From Planctomycetaceae bacterium UBA6163 (GTDB lineage: Bacteria; Planctomycetota; Planctomycetia; Pirellulales; Pirellulaceae), in assembly GCA_002428205.1 (NCBI GenBank), contig DIUH01000107.1, forward strand, positions 2,887-16,931: a stretch of 14,045 nucleotides of DNA, in the 5' to 3' direction. Positions 1 through 7,507 of the stretch are shown here, in pieces. A program made the translations under genes and the position numbers. Below the pieces are notes generated by a model that was not told the origin of the DNA, ran no database searches, and saw only the letters and a list, made by a program, of their open reading frames with translations. How positions within the stretch are numbered: the stretch's first letter is position 1; each line of letters begins with the position of its first letter.

Positions 1-44
1 CCCCTTTCAAACAGAGCCTAGTGTTAATTGTTTTGAGTCTGCTG

Positions 45-1082
45 ATGCGAACCGTTGATGAGATCCTGCGTGACCATGACGCCGGATTGGCCGCCCGTAG
101 TGTAGAACTGGGAGCCGAGCGGGTCGAACCGCTGAATCGCTTTTCGCGGAAACGACACATCGACACCGTGCGATCACTTTCACAAGTAAACGGATGGAAG
201 ACCACAGCTTTCATCGTTTTTCACTGGTCGGTCATTTGTGGCACATTGATCGTCGCGGGTATGACGATGCACTGGGCCGCGTTCGCCGTCGGTGTTTTCT
301 TGATCGCCAGCCGAATGCAAGCGCTCGGTGTAATGATGCACGACGCGACCCATTACTTGCTTTATAAAAATCGAGCCGTAAACGATGTCGTCTGTGATCT
401 GTTCATCGCATTTCCGCTCGGAATGAGCACCACGTTGTATCGTAAGACGCATTATCGCCACCACCGGTTTACGAATACCGAAGAAGACCAGGATATGGTT
501 GCCCAGCGAGAAGAGGGTGAGTGGTACCAGTGGCCCAAGACGCGGTGGGGGTGTGCGAAGGCGATTTTGCGAAGTCTGTTTGGAATCAACGCTCATCGAG
601 CTTGGATTTTGCTGAAACACTGGGCGCCGTGGAATCACATGCGAGACCCGATTACCGAGGACTTCCCGCTGCGTGCCAGGGTTCTGTATGCCGGTACAAC
701 AATCGCGATGTATGCGTTCTTTGCGTGGGCGATCATGACCAATCCACGCATCACGCTGTCGCTGGTGGCAATGTACATGATATCCGGATTTACGATCTTA
801 AATCTGATTAATCGGGTTCGTGCCACGGCTGAACACTTGGGTGTCCCCGGGACTCACGAACTGAATTCGACCCGAACCGTGTTGCCTAGTCTTTGGGAGC
901 GATTCTTCATCGCGCCTTATGGGGTAAACTATCACCTCGAACATCATCTGTTCCCATCCGTGCCGGGTTATAATCTTGCCAAGCTGCACCGCGAATTGAT
1001 GCAAGATCCCGAGTTTGCGGAAAAGGCGCATCTAACCCGAACGTACGTCGGCCTGATTCGCGAGCTGATGACACCTAAGTAG
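45..1082 (+). CDS. Membrane fatty acid desaturase family protein
   Basis: This is an integral-membrane di-iron desaturase/hydroxylase of the fatty acid desaturase superfamily, which uses O2 and electrons to desaturate or hydroxylate acyl chains or related lipids at the cytoplasmic membrane. Counting from the ATG at 45 (345 residues), the three histidine boxes are present: HDATH at about 99-103, HYRHH at about 136-140 and HLEHH at about 297-301. An extra EH pair lies at about 263-264. Hydrophobic stretches lie before box 1, after it, and at about 212-255, as the family requires. I prefer the ATG at 45. An in-frame GTG at 21 would add eight residues, and the frame has no stop up to base 1, so a longer N-terminus outside the window cannot be excluded. 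No clear Shine-Dalgarno sequence precedes either start. The exact substrate (acyl lipid, carotenoid or other) is not readable. The gene converges on the next one and seems unrelated to the transporter cluster. Confidence 0.9.
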   Translation: MRTVDEILRDHDAGLAARSVELGAERVEPLNRFSRKRHIDTVRSLSQVNGWKTTAFIVFHWSVICGTLIVAGMTMHWAAFAVGVFLIASRMQALGVMMHDATHYLLYKNRAVNDVVCDLFIAFPLGMSTTLYRKTHYRHHRFTNTEEDQDMVAQREEGEWYQWPKTRWGCAKAILRSLFGINAHRAWILLKHWAPWNHMRDPITEDFPLRARVLYAGTTIAMYAFFAWAIMTNPRITLSLVAMYMISGFTILNLINRVRATAEHLGVPGTHELNSTRTVLPSLWERFFIAPYGVNYHLEHHLFPSVPGYNLAKLHRELMQDPEFAEKAHLTRTYVGLIRELMTPK

Positions 1083-1113
1083 TTGAATCGATGGCATGCG
1101 TCACTCTTTGCAA

Positions 1114-1128
1114 GCGATGATAGATCGC
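1114..1128. terminator. Weak hairpin between convergent genes
   Basis: GCGAT and ATCGC form a 5-bp stem around a GATAG loop in the 61-base gap between the two convergent genes. On the + strand it is followed by GTTTCT, which is only a poor U-tract. It may act as a weak bidirectional terminator. The stem is short enough to arise by chance. Confidence 0.25.
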
Positions 1129-1143
1129 GTTTCTACAGCTTCG

Positions 1144-1944
1144 TTATTGCCTATCTTCATCAGCGGCCTTCTTTTTCCTCAAAACCGCATAAACCACAGC
1201 GCTAATCAGGCCCGAAACAACGGCGCCCGACAGATGCAGCGCGATTGTGCTCGAAATTAGCCACTGGTCTTGCGGGCTGCTAAATCCGTAAGTGTAAGAC
1301 GCTTGCATTACAAGTGTTTGCCATTGCAACGAAATGATAAGCAGGGGCACCAGAGATCCGATCGAATAAGCTTGCAGGTAGCCTCGTTGATTTAACGTAA
1401 TGCTGCACAGCACTCCGGCGGCGATCAACGAAGCGTGCTGCAGCATGCTCATCAGCCATGGCCCTCCTAAGTAGGCGACCACCCAGATCATCCCTACCAA
1501 AACCGCGTTTGCCAACAGGAAAGAGCGAACGCCGGACGGAAAGCGATTGTTTTTCAAAGCATGTTCACCTGGCTGTGAGGAATCGCTCTGCAGGATTCTT
1601 AGAATGAAAGGCAGTCGGTAGGAAATCAAAATGCCAAAAAATGATACCAGCAGTCCAAACATTCCCAAGCGGTGAATCGCAAGCGATGCTCTTTCAAGCG
1701 GCGAGTTGGCGACCGCGTTGTTGGACGCAACTGCGCTCAGGAAAATAACGCCTGTGCATGCGGCTAGTGCGATCAGGCTCGGTCGCAACAGTCGCATGGT
1801 CAATTCGCGATCGGGATCGGCCGGGGTTTCTGTGTCCGGTTGGTCGTCATCCCACGGATTGCGAACAGCAGGTTCGGTGCGTTTTGGCCTGTCGTCGGTA
1901 TCGTTGGTCTGCGGCACACCGGGCGATCGTTCATCGGTAGGCAT
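1144..1944 (-). CDS. Six-helix membrane protein of unknown function
   Basis: I do not recognise a named family. The 266-residue product starts with about 50 hydrophilic residues rich in Asp, Pro, Thr and Arg, probably disordered and cytoplasmic. About six hydrophobic helices follow, near residues 55-75, 92-115, 140-160, 165-183, 195-212 and 230-255. A basic tail after the last helix (RKKKAADEDRQ) supports a cytoplasmic C-terminus. No catalytic motif is visible. The ATG at 1942-1944 was chosen because it precedes the charged leader, and a -10-like box lies about 50 bases upstream. The gene is divergent from the YtrA-type regulator and convergent with the desaturase, so it is a single-gene unit. 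It could share the divergent control region with the regulator, but nothing links it to transport. Confidence 0.75.
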   Translation of the reverse strand: MPTDERSPGVPQTNDTDDRPKRTEPAVRNPWDDDQPDTETPADPDRELTMRLLRPSLIALAACTGVIFLSAVASNNAVANSPLERASLAIHRLGMFGLLVSFFGILISYRLPFILRILQSDSSQPGEHALKNNRFPSGVRSFLLANAVLVGMIWVVAYLGGPWLMSMLQHASLIAAGVLCSITLNQRGYLQAYSIGSLVPLLIISLQWQTLVMQASYTYGFSSPQDQWLISSTIALHLSGAVVSGLISAVVYAVLRKKKAADEDRQ

Positions 1945-1995
1945 GGCGTTCTGCTTGCAAGGGCGAGTCAGATGAAGCTGTTTTCAACAGGCGGC

Positions 1996-2001
1996 AGTAT
2001 A
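1996..2001 (-). promoter_or_regulatory. -10-like box for the - strand membrane protein gene
   Basis: Read on the - strand this is TATACT, a five-of-six match to the sigma-70 -10 consensus, about 50 bases upstream of the ATG. The -35 region is poor (TTCGCG at a 16-base spacing). It is therefore a candidate only. Confidence 0.3.
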
Positions 2002-2084
2002 ACGATCGATGCCGCGTCGCGAACACTCCCGCCAAAATTGCCAGATCAGCAAACGCAACGTGTAAAAAAACTTTTCACAACCCA

Positions 2085-2113
2085 TTGCCGCCACTAGTTG
2101 GCCAGTGTACTAT
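2085..2113 (+). promoter_or_regulatory. Candidate promoter of the regulator/ABC operon
   Basis: TTGCCG (2085-2090) and TACTAT (2108-2113) are separated by exactly 17 bases. Each matches four of six sigma-70 consensus positions. Transcription would start near 2120, leaving a leader of about 39 bases before the ATG at 2159. It lies in the only sizeable gap upstream of the + strand cluster, which supports its role. Confidence 0.45.
2092..2107. promoter_or_regulatory. Candidate operator for the YtrA-type regulator
   Basis: An imperfect inverted repeat, CACT-N8-AGTG, fills the spacer between the candidate -35 and -10 boxes. YtrA-type repressors commonly bind inverted repeats at their own promoters, so a repressor here would block polymerase and give autoregulation. 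Only five of eight arm positions are symmetric, and no second copy was found, so this is a modest call. Confidence 0.3.
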
Positions 2114-2158
2114 CGACGTAGAACACAGGTCCGAGCGATTTTGAGATTGGAGTGTGGC

Positions 2159-2581
2159 ATGTTTTTTTCCATCGACCCGAATAACGGTGTCGCGATCTAC
2201 GAACAAATTGTTCGCCAGGTCACGTTCGCGATTGCCGAGGGGACTTTGCGACCGGGCCAATTGTTGCCCAGCGTTCGCGTCTTGAGCCAGCAGCTTGCGA
2301 TCAATCCCAACACGATCAATCGTGCTTTCCAGCAACTGCAAGCCGAAGGGGCGTTGGAATCATTGCGTGGTAAGGGTTTGGTCGTGCGTGCGGATGCGAA
2401 AACTGGCTGCTTAGAAACGCGTCGAACCCTGATCGCGGACCGTTTAAAGGGGGCGATGACCGAAGCGTTGCATGCGGGGTTGAGCGGGTCGGAGGTCCGA
2501 CGAATCATGAACCAGTTGTTGGCCGAACTGGATGGCAACGTGGCGACAGTCGCTTCGACTGATACAAGCGAACCGACCTGA
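2159..2581 (+). CDS. GntR-family transcriptional regulator, YtrA subfamily
   Basis: This short DNA-binding repressor is of the YtrA type, the GntR subfamily that typically controls neighbouring ABC exporter genes. The 140-residue product opens with the family hallmark (FFSIDPNNGVAIYEQIVRQV). A winged helix-turn-helix spans about residues 10-77, including LRPGQLLPSVRVLSQQLAIN, the recognition-helix stretch NPNTINRAFQQL, and the wing with RGKGLVV. A short helical tail (about 88-125) serves for dimerisation instead of a large ligand domain, and the length fits the subfamily. I chose the ATG at 2159 because TTGGAG lies six bases upstream and the family N-terminus starts there. The upstream start at 2105 would add 18 unconserved residues and overlap the promoter. 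It is the first gene of the + strand cluster, 85 bases before ABC ATPase 1. The ligand or signal is unknown. Confidence 0.93.
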   Translation: MFFSIDPNNGVAIYEQIVRQVTFAIAEGTLRPGQLLPSVRVLSQQLAINPNTINRAFQQLQAEGALESLRGKGLVVRADAKTGCLETRRTLIADRLKGAMTEALHAGLSGSEVRRIMNQLLAELDGNVATVASTDTSEPT

Positions 2582-2585
2582 TCTT

Positions 2586-2613
2586 GGGATGCAGACGGCT
2601 TGAACTGCATTCT
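2586..2613 (+). terminator. Hairpin between regulator and ABC ATPase 1
   Basis: ATGCAG (2589-2594) pairs with CTGCAT (2605-2610) around a 10-base loop. In RNA the stem extends outward through G-U, G-C and G-U pairs to about nine pairs, followed by TTTAAAG. It could be a leaky terminator or attenuator that lowers expression downstream of the regulator, or an RNA-stabilising structure. The U-tract is short. Confidence 0.35.
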
Positions 2614-2632
2614 TTAAAGTAGCAAAAAAACT

Positions 2633-2638
2633 TATAAA
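2633..2638 (+). promoter_or_regulatory. Possible internal -10 box upstream of ABC ATPase 1
   Basis: TATAAA matches five of six -10 positions and lies 28 bases before the ATG at 2667. No convincing -35 is present at 16-18 bases. An internal promoter behind the hairpin is possible, but read-through from the regulator promoter explains the layout equally well. Confidence 0.25.
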
Positions 2639-2666
2639 CCTGAACTTGTCACAAAGGGCCTTCGCC

Positions 2667-3590
2667 ATGTCAAACGCCAATCAGGAAGCGGTCATTGAGG
2701 TGTCGCAGTTAACGGTCAGCTTTCCTGGATGTGATGCACTGCGTGGTGTCGATTTGCAAGTCCCGCGCGGAACGGTGTTCGCACTGCTGGGTGAAAACGG
2801 AGCGGGCAAAACGACGTTGATTCGTGCCTTAACCGGATTTTTGCATCCAAACAGCGGAAGTTGCCGTGTCTTGGGGCTTGATCCGACCGTCGAAGCATTG
2901 GAGATTCGGCGACGGGTCGGATACGTTGCTGATGCACCAGCACTTTATGACTGGATGCGAGTAGGCGAAATCGGATGGTTTACATCTTCCTTCTATGAAG
3001 CCGGTTTCCTCGATCGATATCGCGAAGGGATCTCGCGTTATGGCGTCCCCGAAGATCGTAAGATTCGTCATCTAAGCAAAGGCCAGCGAGCAAAGGTGGC
3101 GCTCGCGCTCGCTGTTGCTCATGACCCAGAACTGCTGATTCTTGACGAACCGACGTCGGGTTTAGATCCGTTGGTTCGCCGCGAGTTTCTTGAAAGCATG
3201 CTTGATCGAGTCGCAACCGGTCGCACGGTGTTGTTATCCAGTCACCAGATCGCTGAAGTCGAACGCGTCGCCGATTCGGTGGCGATTCTACACGCCGGAA
3301 AGTTCCAGATTATTGAGTCGCTTGCCAGTCTGCGAGATTCGGTGACCGAAGTGACGGTCAGTCTGGACGATCCGCTGGTGCAGTTGCCATTGCCTGACTC
3401 ACCGGCAATTGTCATGAGCGATCGGGCCGAAGGGCGTCAGCGGCAAATGGTGATGCGTGGTTTTAATAGTGAAGCGGCGGATCAATGGCGTGGGCGTCCT
3501 GGCGTCGCGGGCGTAACCGTTCGCAGTGCAACGCTAGATGAAGTTTTCGCCGCCTGTGTCCGTGGAAATGGCAATGCGAGCGATGAATAA
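2667..3590 (+). CDS. ABC transporter ATP-binding protein (module 1)
   Basis: This is the nucleotide-binding subunit of an ABC-2 type exporter (CcmA/YtrB-like), hydrolysing ATP at the cytoplasmic face of the membrane. In the 307-residue product, Walker A is GENGAGKTT at about 42-50, the signature LSKGQ at 136-140, Walker B LLILDE at 156-161 followed by PTSGLD, and the switch histidine in SSH at about 193. The Q-loop position reads GYVADAP, so the usual Gln is absent; substitutions there also occur in this exporter subgroup. A C-terminal extension of about 85 residues follows the ATPase core, ending in the TLDEVF motif typical of these subunits. The ATG at 2667 has AAGGG eight bases upstream, better than the in-frame TTG at 2646. 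It is followed after 57 bases by its likely permease partner. Confidence 0.95.
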   Translation: MSNANQEAVIEVSQLTVSFPGCDALRGVDLQVPRGTVFALLGENGAGKTTLIRALTGFLHPNSGSCRVLGLDPTVEALEIRRRVGYVADAPALYDWMRVGEIGWFTSSFYEAGFLDRYREGISRYGVPEDRKIRHLSKGQRAKVALALAVAHDPELLILDEPTSGLDPLVRREFLESMLDRVATGRTVLLSSHQIAEVERVADSVAILHAGKFQIIESLASLRDSVTEVTVSLDDPLVQLPLPDSPAIVMSDRAEGRQRQMVMRGFNSEAADQWRGRPGVAGVTVRSATLDEVFAACVRGNGNASDE

Positions 3591-3647
3591 GCTTTGCTGG
3601 TGCTTTGCGGAAGAATCAAACCGTACAACTGCAATAAAGTCGAACCG

Positions 3648-6023
3648 ATGAATAACCGACTCATGATTCAGCGTTTGTGGTGGAAGGAACTGCGGCAGTT
3701 GCTGCCGATGTTAATCCTATTGCCCACGATTGCCTTTCTATTGACGGCGCTCTACCTGCTGAACGACAACTCGAATCAGTTCAATTGGTCGGCGGGCGTT
3801 GCTGTCTTTCTCGGTATGCCTGGATTGTTCGCTGTCGGTGCTGGTGCCCTGTTGGTTGGCCAGGAAAAGGAGATGCGGACGATTCAGTGGCTGGCAAGTT
3901 TGCCGATTCGCCCGCAAACGATTGTGCGCATCAAGACAGCCGCAGCAGTGGTCGGTTTAGCGATACTGTGGGTCATCAGTGGTTTGTATTTCTTATGGCG
4001 AGACCGATATGATACGCCAATGACGGATATTGGGCAATTTTCCGTTTGGCCCACAAACTCCTTTTTCGTTTTATTCGCGGGTATCGCGATCGCGTGGCGA
4101 ATCAAGTCTGCCTTGGTCGCATTATTGTTAGTGGTACCGATTGCGATGGTCCCCTATGTTTTGGCGTTAGTGCTGCACGCGATGATGGCCGCGGATGAAT
4201 ACTATTATACCGACCCATCACCGGGCACGGTGATCGCGATGCAAGTGATCGGCTGTCTGGTTGCGCTGTTTCTGGTTGATCGTTTTGGAAGGGCGGCGCT
4301 TTCGCCCGAGCGGGTCCGTTTGGGCCTTCCATTTTTAGCAAACGCGACGAATCGAGAGCGAAATGGTCGGGCGGCGCCGGCCAGTTATGGTGTCATACAG
4401 TCGCCCTTGCCAGCACTAATTTGGCAGTTTGCGATGCAAAGCCGTGCGCTTTTGATTGGGACATCGATAATGTTGCTCGTCGCGGCGGCAATGTTGTTGA
4501 TGCGGTATGCCTCTCGAGCAAATTCAGTGATCCCGTTTGACATATTCCTCTGCTACTTGGCAACCAGTTGGTTGGGTGCAAGTGTTTTTCAAAGCGACTC
4601 GGCTCATCAACGCATCCGGTTTCTCGCTGACCGAGGTCTCTCACCTCGGCTTATATGGCTCACACGCCAGATTGTTCCCATTACGGTCATAGCAGCAATC
4701 GCAATTGCAACTTTATTGCTTGCGTCTCTGGTTGGACCCGCAGGGCTGAAAGCGTCGCCGGGGCTTGGGACTATGGGAATGCTGGCGATAGCTTCATTGT
4801 TTGTAGTTTTTTCATTTTCGCAGTGGGCTGGGCAAGTAATCACCAGTCCGATCGTATCGATGGTCGTCGCCCCCTTGGTTTCGATCATTCCCTTTACGGC
4901 CTATTCATTTTCGGTCGTGACGTTAGGCTCGCCTTTGGGGTTGATTTCGATCGCAGCATTTTTGCCGTTCCTTGCGACCTTTCTTTCAACGCGTCGCTGG
5001 ATGGATCGGCGTTTCGGCAAACGTTACTGGTTTACGCAGGGTGGATATGCTGCGATTGTCATCTTGATGCCAACGTTTCCTCACTTCATGGCGTTGGCGT
5101 TTGAGCCTGGCATGTCTCGCCAGGTCCGGAAGCAGATTGAGACAGTGGTTGCAAATCCGAACAATGTTCTGCGAATGCCGGTCGAATTGGTTCTGGATAA
5201 GGATGTCGAGAATGAAAGGCCGTTCGTCTCGTTTGTACGAACTTGGAATAACCAGATCGATTCGGTCCGATCGCAATTTCGGGCTACATCCGCACCGATT
5301 GGCATCAGCAGTCAAGGGCCGATTCTCAAGATTCTCGCTATCAATTTAATGGCGGGCATGTCGCTACAGCAGAGCGATTCGGCCGTTTCTGACGAGCATT
5401 TAGATTTGTTCCGTCGATCAATGGAATTGCTGAGCGATATGGTGGTTCGGATGCGAACCAGTCCGCAGGTAGTCGATCAAGACTTCGCCGATTCGATTGA
5501 AATTGCGATGGTTCGCCAGATGCGACGAACGGAGACTCGTGCCGCTCTTGGCGAAGAACGTTATAAGCTAGTTGCAGCGCGATTAGCCGACACTCAGGCG
5601 CGTCGCGATGCGCGCGTGAGATCGGTCGCCCTTAGCTGGTATAACTATGATTCTCAATCGAAATTTTCACGTGTCCCACCGAGCCAATTTGGCGGATATG
5701 ATCTACAAGGTGGCGGCGATGGTTTAAGCTGGAAAAATGGCAAGGGTTTGGCGCACCGGCGGGTTGCAAGGCGTGCCGAGAACCTCTGGCGAATGGCGGA
5801 TTTTTCGGGTGATGAGGTGCCAAAGGAATGGTTATTGGAAGTGGCAAGCGATTGGGGTATCGTTTCGACTTATTACGGTCTTGGATCCGGTGGCATATAC
5901 TATCGAGTTGACTCTGTTGACGATTCCATCGCAGTCGCGAAGAAGGGGTCCAATGCAATCGCCAATCAATGGTACGCGGGTTGGGAGAAGCAAGCTCGTG
6001 AGTTGCTATACCCATCTAATTGA
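3648..6023 (+). CDS. Double-length ABC-2 permease with C-terminal soluble domain
   Basis: This is the probable membrane partner of the preceding ATPase. The 791-residue product begins with an amphipathic segment (MIQRLWWKELRQLLP) typical of planctomycete ABC-2 permeases. About 13 hydrophobic helices follow, between residues about 20 and 485. Two similar cytoplasmic segments recur, near residues 72-96 (MRTIQWLASLPIRPQTI) and 318-340 (HQRIRFLADRGLSPRLI). Each resembles the loop of ABC-2 permeases that contacts the ATPase, so the chain looks like two fused permease halves. After the last helix, residues about 485-791 form a hydrophilic, largely helical domain of unknown function, ending near a Tyr/Gly-rich stretch (YYGLGSGGIYYR). 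I chose the ATG at 3648; an in-frame TTG at 3594 would add 18 polar residues, and the ATG at 3663 is also possible. Family assignment is firm for the membrane part. The side of the membrane holding the C-terminal domain is inferred from an odd helix count. Confidence 0.85.
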   Translation: MNNRLMIQRLWWKELRQLLPMLILLPTIAFLLTALYLLNDNSNQFNWSAGVAVFLGMPGLFAVGAGALLVGQEKEMRTIQWLASLPIRPQTIVRIKTAAAVVGLAILWVISGLYFLWRDRYDTPMTDIGQFSVWPTNSFFVLFAGIAIAWRIKSALVALLLVVPIAMVPYVLALVLHAMMAADEYYYTDPSPGTVIAMQVIGCLVALFLVDRFGRAALSPERVRLGLPFLANATNRERNGRAAPASYGVIQSPLPALIWQFAMQSRALLIGTSIMLLVAAAMLLMRYASRANSVIPFDIFLCYLATSWLGASVFQSDSAHQRIRFLADRGLSPRLIWLTRQIVPITVIAAIAIATLLLASLVGPAGLKASPGLGTMGMLAIASLFVVFSFSQWAGQVITSPIVSMVVAPLVSIIPFTAYSFSVVTLGSPLGLISIAAFLPFLATFLSTRRWMDRRFGKRYWFTQGGYAAIVILMPTFPHFMALAFEPGMSRQVRKQIETVVANPNNVLRMPVELVLDKDVENERPFVSFVRTWNNQIDSVRSQFRATSAPIGISSQGPILKILAINLMAGMSLQQSDSAVSDEHLDLFRRSMELLSDMVVRMRTSPQVVDQDFADSIEIAMVRQMRRTETRAALGEERYKLVAARLADTQARRDARVRSVALSWYNYDSQSKFSRVPPSQFGGYDLQGGGDGLSWKNGKGLAHRRVARRAENLWRMADFSGDEVPKEWLLEVASDWGIVSTYYGLGSGGIYYRVDSVDDSIAVAKKGSNAIANQWYAGWEKQARELLYPSN

Positions 6024-6045
6024 AGCGTCAGGGAAGTTTGTAGTC

Positions 6046-6059
6046 CCGCCTTTAGGCGG
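6046..6059. repeat. Short palindromic hairpin, probable dispersed repeat
   Basis: CCGCCT-TT-AGGCGG forms a near-perfect hairpin in the 71-base gap between the permease and the next gene, embedded in TAGTCCCGCCTTTAGGCGGC. From memory, closely similar hairpins (CCGCCTTCAGGCGG and variants flanked by TAGTCC) are scattered between genes in Pirellulaceae genomes. Only one copy occurs in this window, so its dispersed nature cannot be shown here. It lacks a U-tract, so it is not a standard terminator. Confidence 0.5.
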
Positions 6060-6094
6060 CTTCCGAAATAACACCAATGTGAGCAACATTTAGA

Positions 6095-7447
6095 ATGACT
6101 AAAAGCCAACCACCAATTCGCAAATCATTCTGGAAACGAAAGTCGTTTCTGTTTGTCGCGATACCGCTGTCGATTGCGATGGTTGTGGTCCTCTATTACG
6201 CCGGCATGCAGTACCAAGCGTCGCGCCGTGTGGCCGCTGAGGTCCAGCGGATCCGATTGTCGAATCTTCCCATCGATTCAGAAACACAAAGCCAGTGGTT
6301 TTTAGCAAACTCATCAAAAGAGCATTCGGATGCCTGGGCAGAAATCTTAATGCTGGGCGCTGCTGTGGCCAACGAAAGGGAAGTTTTAGATAACTTGCCC
6401 TACATCGGCAACGCGAACATTCCGCCAGTGATTGATCCTGGCAAGCCATGGTCCAATGAGCCCGTGGTTGCGCAGTGGTTGGAAGTGACTAAGCCGTTGA
6501 TTGATAAGATTCACTCAGTAAGCCGGTTGAAAAAGCCGACATGGCAACCGTTGGACTTTCAGGGGTTTATGACGCTGCTGGAACCGATACAGAATTCGCG
6601 AAACCTGGCCCGTATTTTACAAGTGGAAGTGGAGCACGCGTTGTACGTAGGTGACGCTGAACGGGCGATGCGTGGTTTACAGTCGCTCGACGGGATCGCT
6701 CATGCATTCGATTGGAATATTTGCTTAGTTACTGACCTAGTTGGTATTGCGTTAAGGGGAGTTCATTTTTCAATGATTCAGCGTTCTCTCAGTCTTGACA
6801 TTTGGACTGACGAGCAACTCGCTGAGCTCTCATCGCAGGTCGTTCAAGGGCAGGACGTTACCGAACGATGGAGGGCAACGATTGCGGGAGAACGAGGCCT
6901 TTTGCTTGACGAGGTGACTAATCAGGGTCCCGGCCTCGGTGAAAGTGTCGGAGGCATGGGCTTTCTGTTTTCAATTCCATCGGTCCAAGAAAGTCTGCTT
7001 TCCGTATACTCGCGGATCGAGTCCGCAGCAGATCAGGGGATTGATGAGCTTGCCAAAAACGCCAAGGAGATCGAAAAACATCCTCCGTTTACCGACGATG
7101 ATCGCTTTTCAATCGAGGGTTTGGGCGCTGGGATGATTGTTCCGGCGGTTCAAGCCTTTGCCGAGGCTGTGATTCGCAACGAAGATATGCGCCGATTTAC
7201 TTCAACCGCGATTGGGATCAAACGCTTTCAGTTGGCCAACGGTCAATTCCCGGAAAGTTTAGATCAACTGAAGGCGATTGGAATGAACCCATCGGACTGG
7301 ACGACGGTTGGTGGCAAGGTTTTTGGCTACACTGCGGGCGATGCCGCGTACGTCTGGTCCTACTCTTTTCGCGACCCGCAAACGATCGCTCAGGAAAAGC
7401 CAGAGGAAGACGAAAACGGCACGGAACAGATCGTCACGATTTTCTAA
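6095..7447 (+). CDS. Membrane-anchored protein of unknown function in ABC operon
   Basis: I do not recognise a named family. The 450-residue product has a basic N-terminus (about residues 9-17) and a single hydrophobic helix at about 18-37, so it is probably a signal-anchored protein with its body outside the cytoplasmic membrane. The body is mainly helical and acidic. Near the C-terminus (about 372-430) lies a pattern seen in many planctomycete exported proteins: a helix, then KRFQLANGQFPESLDQL, then a Gly/Tyr-rich beta stretch (GGKVFGYTAGDAAYVW). It resembles the C-terminal layout of pseudopilin-like or related envelope proteins, but I cannot assign it. The ATG at 6095 is 71 bases after the permease, with the palindromic hairpin between. 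Its place between two ABC modules suggests an accessory or substrate-facing role, which is inference. Confidence 0.8.
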   Translation: MTKSQPPIRKSFWKRKSFLFVAIPLSIAMVVVLYYAGMQYQASRRVAAEVQRIRLSNLPIDSETQSQWFLANSSKEHSDAWAEILMLGAAVANEREVLDNLPYIGNANIPPVIDPGKPWSNEPVVAQWLEVTKPLIDKIHSVSRLKKPTWQPLDFQGFMTLLEPIQNSRNLARILQVEVEHALYVGDAERAMRGLQSLDGIAHAFDWNICLVTDLVGIALRGVHFSMIQRSLSLDIWTDEQLAELSSQVVQGQDVTERWRATIAGERGLLLDEVTNQGPGLGESVGGMGFLFSIPSVQESLLSVYSRIESAADQGIDELAKNAKEIEKHPPFTDDDRFSIEGLGAGMIVPAVQAFAEAVIRNEDMRRFTSTAIGIKRFQLANGQFPESLDQLKAIGMNPSDWTTVGGKVFGYTAGDAAYVWSYSFRDPQTIAQEKPEEDENGTEQIVTIF

Positions 7448-7507
7448 TTCGGGCTTGCACGATCGCCAGAATTGAAGTGCCGAGTTAGACCGGCGGTGCT
7501 GGGTTAA

